Below are positions 62,154 to 64,000 of a stretch of DNA of 64,000 nucleotides, piece after piece. Numbering within the stretch: the first letter of the stretch is position 1; each line of letters opens with the position of its first letter. Under the pieces are notes generated by a model. That model was not told the DNA's origin, did no database searches, and worked only from the letters and a program-made list of their open reading frames with translations. The position numbers and the translations under genes were made by a program. Source of the DNA: an uncultured Prevotellaceae bacterium (GTDB lineage: Bacteria > Bacteroidota > Bacteroidia > Bacteroidales > Muribaculaceae); contig ONOU01000012.1 of the NCBI GenBank assembly GCA_900319525.1, positions 1 to 64,000 on the forward strand, in the 5' to 3' direction.

Positions 62154-63455
62154 CTAATTATTCATGAAGAATGTTGCACAAGCATACAATGGTACGTTGT
62201 ACATCCATTGTTGGTCGCGGAAGTCGCTCATTGAGAATCGTAATCCTGTAAGTGACGGATTATTCTTGACATAAGTGCTCAACGATTTTGATCTTAGGTT
62301 TTCCTCTGCTTTTATTTCAATGGGCCAAATGTTGCTCCTCTCTTGAAGAAGCATGTCAATTTCAAGGGTATGGTTCTCGTTGCTATAGTAGCACATCGTC
62401 ACATCGCGCATAGTTGCTATCTGGGTTACAACATAATTCTCGGTAATAGCACCTTTGCTGTCATAGAGTTCGTTATCCTTGGTCAACAACTGTTCAGGAG
62501 GCACATTTCCCAATGCCCCCAACATGCCAACATCAAGCATATATAGCTTGAATGCAGACGAGTCTTCATAGAATTTCAGTGGCAAATTTGGCTTAGAGGC
62601 ACGATTCACTCGAATTACTAACCCAGCATCTTGCAACCATTGGATAGCCAGTTCAAACTCACGTGCGCGTGCTCCCGATTTGATGGCTCCATAGATAAAT
62701 TTTTTGTTCTCACGTGCAAGTTGCGAGGGTATAGATTGCCACACCTGTGTGATACGCACTACTTCTTGTGGAGTGGCATGTTTAGACATGTCGCTTCGGT
62801 AAATGGCCAGAATATTATTCTGCACCTCTCTTACTGACATCGTGTCGCGGGTTTCAATATATTTCAGTACTGACTCTGGCATCCCACCTACAAAATAATA
62901 AATGCGCAGGTACTTGATGAAATCGTATTTCAGCATCTGGATAGTTTTCCAATCGTTAGACTTCAAGACCTGCACCAATTGTTCTTGGCCTAAAGCTTGG
63001 AGAAATTCTGTATATGTCAACGGATACATATTGAGTATATCAACCTTTCCGACAGGTGCCGATTCTCCATGGTGCATAGTGATGCCCAACAACGAACCCG
63101 CTACTGCCACGTGGTGCTGCGATGCCTGTTCGCAGAAGTATTTCAATGCAGTCAAACCATTCTTCAGTTCCTGTATTTCATCGAGGATAATCAAGGTCTT
63201 TCCCGCTATGATGGGTACACTGGTTATAGCACCTATGGCAAGTATTATGCGCTCCATGTCATAATCCTCTGTAAACAGATTAGCAACGCGAGGGTTGTTG
63301 TCACAGTTGATATAGGCAACATGGTCATAGTGGTTGTTTCCAAACTGCTGTAACAGATAGGTTTTTCCCACTTGTCTTGCGCCCATAACAATCAAAGGCT
63401 TGCGAGCGGAATTATTCTTCCACGCTAACAGTTTGCTCTCAAGTTCTCTTTTCAT
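62154..63455 (-). CDS. AAA ATPase with DUF4143 domain
   Basis: A 433-residue protein: AAA_14 ATPase with Walker A GARQVGKT (about residues 26-33) and Walker B LIILDEIQE, and a C-terminal DUF4143 domain with the nuclease-like IEIKAEENL segment. These proteins are frequent in Bacteroidetes; function is unclear, often linked to defence or toxin-antitoxin-like roles. The gene has a well-formed promoter overlaid by three 33-bp repeats. Its start is ATG 63455. The 5' half of a related ATPase is what is missing at 789. Confidence 0.9.
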   Translation of the reverse strand: MKRELESKLLAWKNNSARKPLIVMGARQVGKTYLLQQFGNNHYDHVAYINCDNNPRVANLFTEDYDMERIILAIGAITSVPIIAGKTLIILDEIQELKNGLTALKYFCEQASQHHVAVAGSLLGITMHHGESAPVGKVDILNMYPLTYTEFLQALGQEQLVQVLKSNDWKTIQMLKYDFIKYLRIYYFVGGMPESVLKYIETRDTMSVREVQNNILAIYRSDMSKHATPQEVVRITQVWQSIPSQLARENKKFIYGAIKSGARAREFELAIQWLQDAGLVIRVNRASKPNLPLKFYEDSSAFKLYMLDVGMLGALGNVPPEQLLTKDNELYDSKGAITENYVVTQIATMRDVTMCYYSNENHTLEIDMLLQERSNIWPIEIKAEENLRSKSLSTYVKNNPSLTGLRFSMSDFRDQQWMYNVPLYACATFFMNN

Positions 63456-63479
63456 CTTGTCAACTAATTATTTACGCCG

Positions 63480-63564
63480 CAAAATTACACTTTTCTAGGG
63501 GAATTTCCAAGTAATTCCCACACTTTTCTAGAGGAACTTTAGCACAATATCGCCATTTTTCTAG
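63480..63564 (-). promoter_or_regulatory. Promoter of the DUF4143 ATPase with three 33-bp direct repeats
   Basis: On the minus strand TTG (63510-63508) is followed after 20 bases by TAATTTTG (63487-63480). TTTTCTAG repeats at 63491, 63524 and 63557, exactly 33 bp apart and about three helical turns, first inside the spacer, then upstream. The flanking context (GGAA and C-rich) is also similar. The arrangement is that of an operator, perhaps autoregulatory. Confidence 0.7.
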
Positions 63565-63596
63565 ACGAACTTTACTTGTCTTGTTGCATAATAAAA

Positions 63597-63628
63597 GCGG
63601 TTATCGTACGATTTGGTACGGTAACCGC
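63597..63628 (-). terminator. Terminator of the partial gene at the window end
   Basis: A 13-bp stem (63597-63609 with 63616-63628, one G-U) is followed on the minus strand by TTTTATTATG. It lies 20 bp beyond the stop at 63649 and insulates the ATPase promoter. Confidence 0.75.
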
Positions 63629-63648
63629 CTCTATGCGTAAAAAACGAT

Positions 63649-64000
63649 TTATTCAACGTTAATATCGTAATCAGCTGACACAAATGTATTGGGAATAATA
63701 GTACCAGCTGGTATCTCAGCCTTACCTCCCTTAATGAGAAGGAAAAGTAGGCCAATAAGAGTGAATAGGCCTGTGCCAATTCCTAAACCCCACGCTAAAC
63801 CACCTTTGCCTTTACCTTGTTCTTCCATTCCGCAATTCAAAACAATGCTCTTACCATCAACTGCAGTTGTTGTTGCTCCACTAAGAGTAATCTTTCCCGG
63901 CTTTCCTGTTGCGCCATTCTTTTCAATTGAAGCGTTAACAACAACTGGCGTACCGCTCTTTATCAGAATAGATCCATCATTAGAACAAACATCTTGATCA
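63649..64000 (-). CDS. C-terminal part of a membrane protein, start outside the window
   Basis: The frame is open to the window edge and encodes 116 visible residues. They contain strand-like segments (SGTPVVVNASI, KPGKITLSGA), a glycine-rich turn, a TM segment (LAWGLGIGTGLFTLIGLLFLLI), and a tail with IPAGTIIPNTFVSADYDINV. The N-terminus lies beyond 64000. A TTG at 63840 could start a 63-residue product but the upstream frame is intact, so the gene is longer. No family is recognised. Confidence 0.7.
   Translation of the reverse strand, partial: DQDVCSNDGSILIKSGTPVVVNASIEKNGATGKPGKITLSGATTTAVDGKSIVLNCGMEEQGKGKGGLAWGLGIGTGLFTLIGLLFLLIKGGKAEIPAGTIIPNTFVSADYDINVE

Overview
The window reads as chromosomal DNA of a Bacteroidales bacterium, probably Prevotellaceae or Muribaculaceae. 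The evidence is a PorZ-type propeller of the type IX secretion system, DUF4251 and DUF3784 families, a division and cell-wall (dcw) cluster in Bacteroidetes order that ends in ftsZ, and promoters of the Bacteroidetes form TTG-N20-22-TAnnTTTG. Coding DNA is GC-rich, while promoters and repeat regions are AT-rich. No rRNA, intact tRNA or CRISPR was seen.

Layout. 1-1304 is a repeat-rich scar: a MITE-like element, an array of 53-bp hairpin repeats and the 3' fragment of an ATPase gene. 1323-7236 (minus) holds a flavin reductase, a DUF6056 membrane protein, frr, a polyprenyl-type glycosyltransferase, an M16 peptidase and an XRE/S24 regulator. 7481-14470 (plus) is a run of eight genes dominated by nucleotide and DNA maintenance (DNPH1-like hydrolase, AlkZ-related protein, SbcD, SbcC). 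14556-31587 (minus) carries two DUF4251 lipoproteins, a PorZ-like protein, an MBOAT/SGNH acyl-transfer module and four further PorZ-like paralogs of 783-786 residues. 31659-35899 holds lysS, an acyltransferase and serS. 35944-51263 (minus) is the dcw cluster rsmH-ftsL-ftsI-murE-mraY-murD-ftsW-murG-murC-ftsQ-ftsA-ftsZ. 51626-54694 (plus) has lysA, an Lrp/AsnC regulator and a mannose-1-phosphate guanylyltransferase. 55047-57003 (minus) has ssb, an ArgC-like protein without its catalytic residues, and argR. 57727-61671 (plus) has an AtoE-type transporter, a PI-PLC X lipoprotein and a predicted outer-membrane protein. 62154-64000 (minus) has a DUF4143 ATPase and the C-terminal part of a gene that runs off the window.

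How the genes fit together. The dcw cluster builds UDP-MurNAc-peptide (murC, D, E), makes lipid I and II (mraY, murG) and assembles the divisome (ftsZ, A, Q, L, W, I). LysA makes lysine from meso-DAP, the residue that MurE adds to peptidoglycan. PorZ of Porphyromonas gingivalis delivers anionic LPS to the secretion attachment complex, so the MBOAT/SGNH pair lying between PorZ and its paralogs may point to envelope-glycan acylation; that link is an inference.

The most unusual items are the five-member PorZ-like family, the ArgC-like pseudoenzyme next to argR, the palindromic 53-bp array, a nested-palindrome element at 23700-24073, a breakpoint where an ATPase gene is cut exactly at the end of a dispersed 43-bp repeat, and three 33-bp repeats laid over the DUF4143 ATPase promoter.
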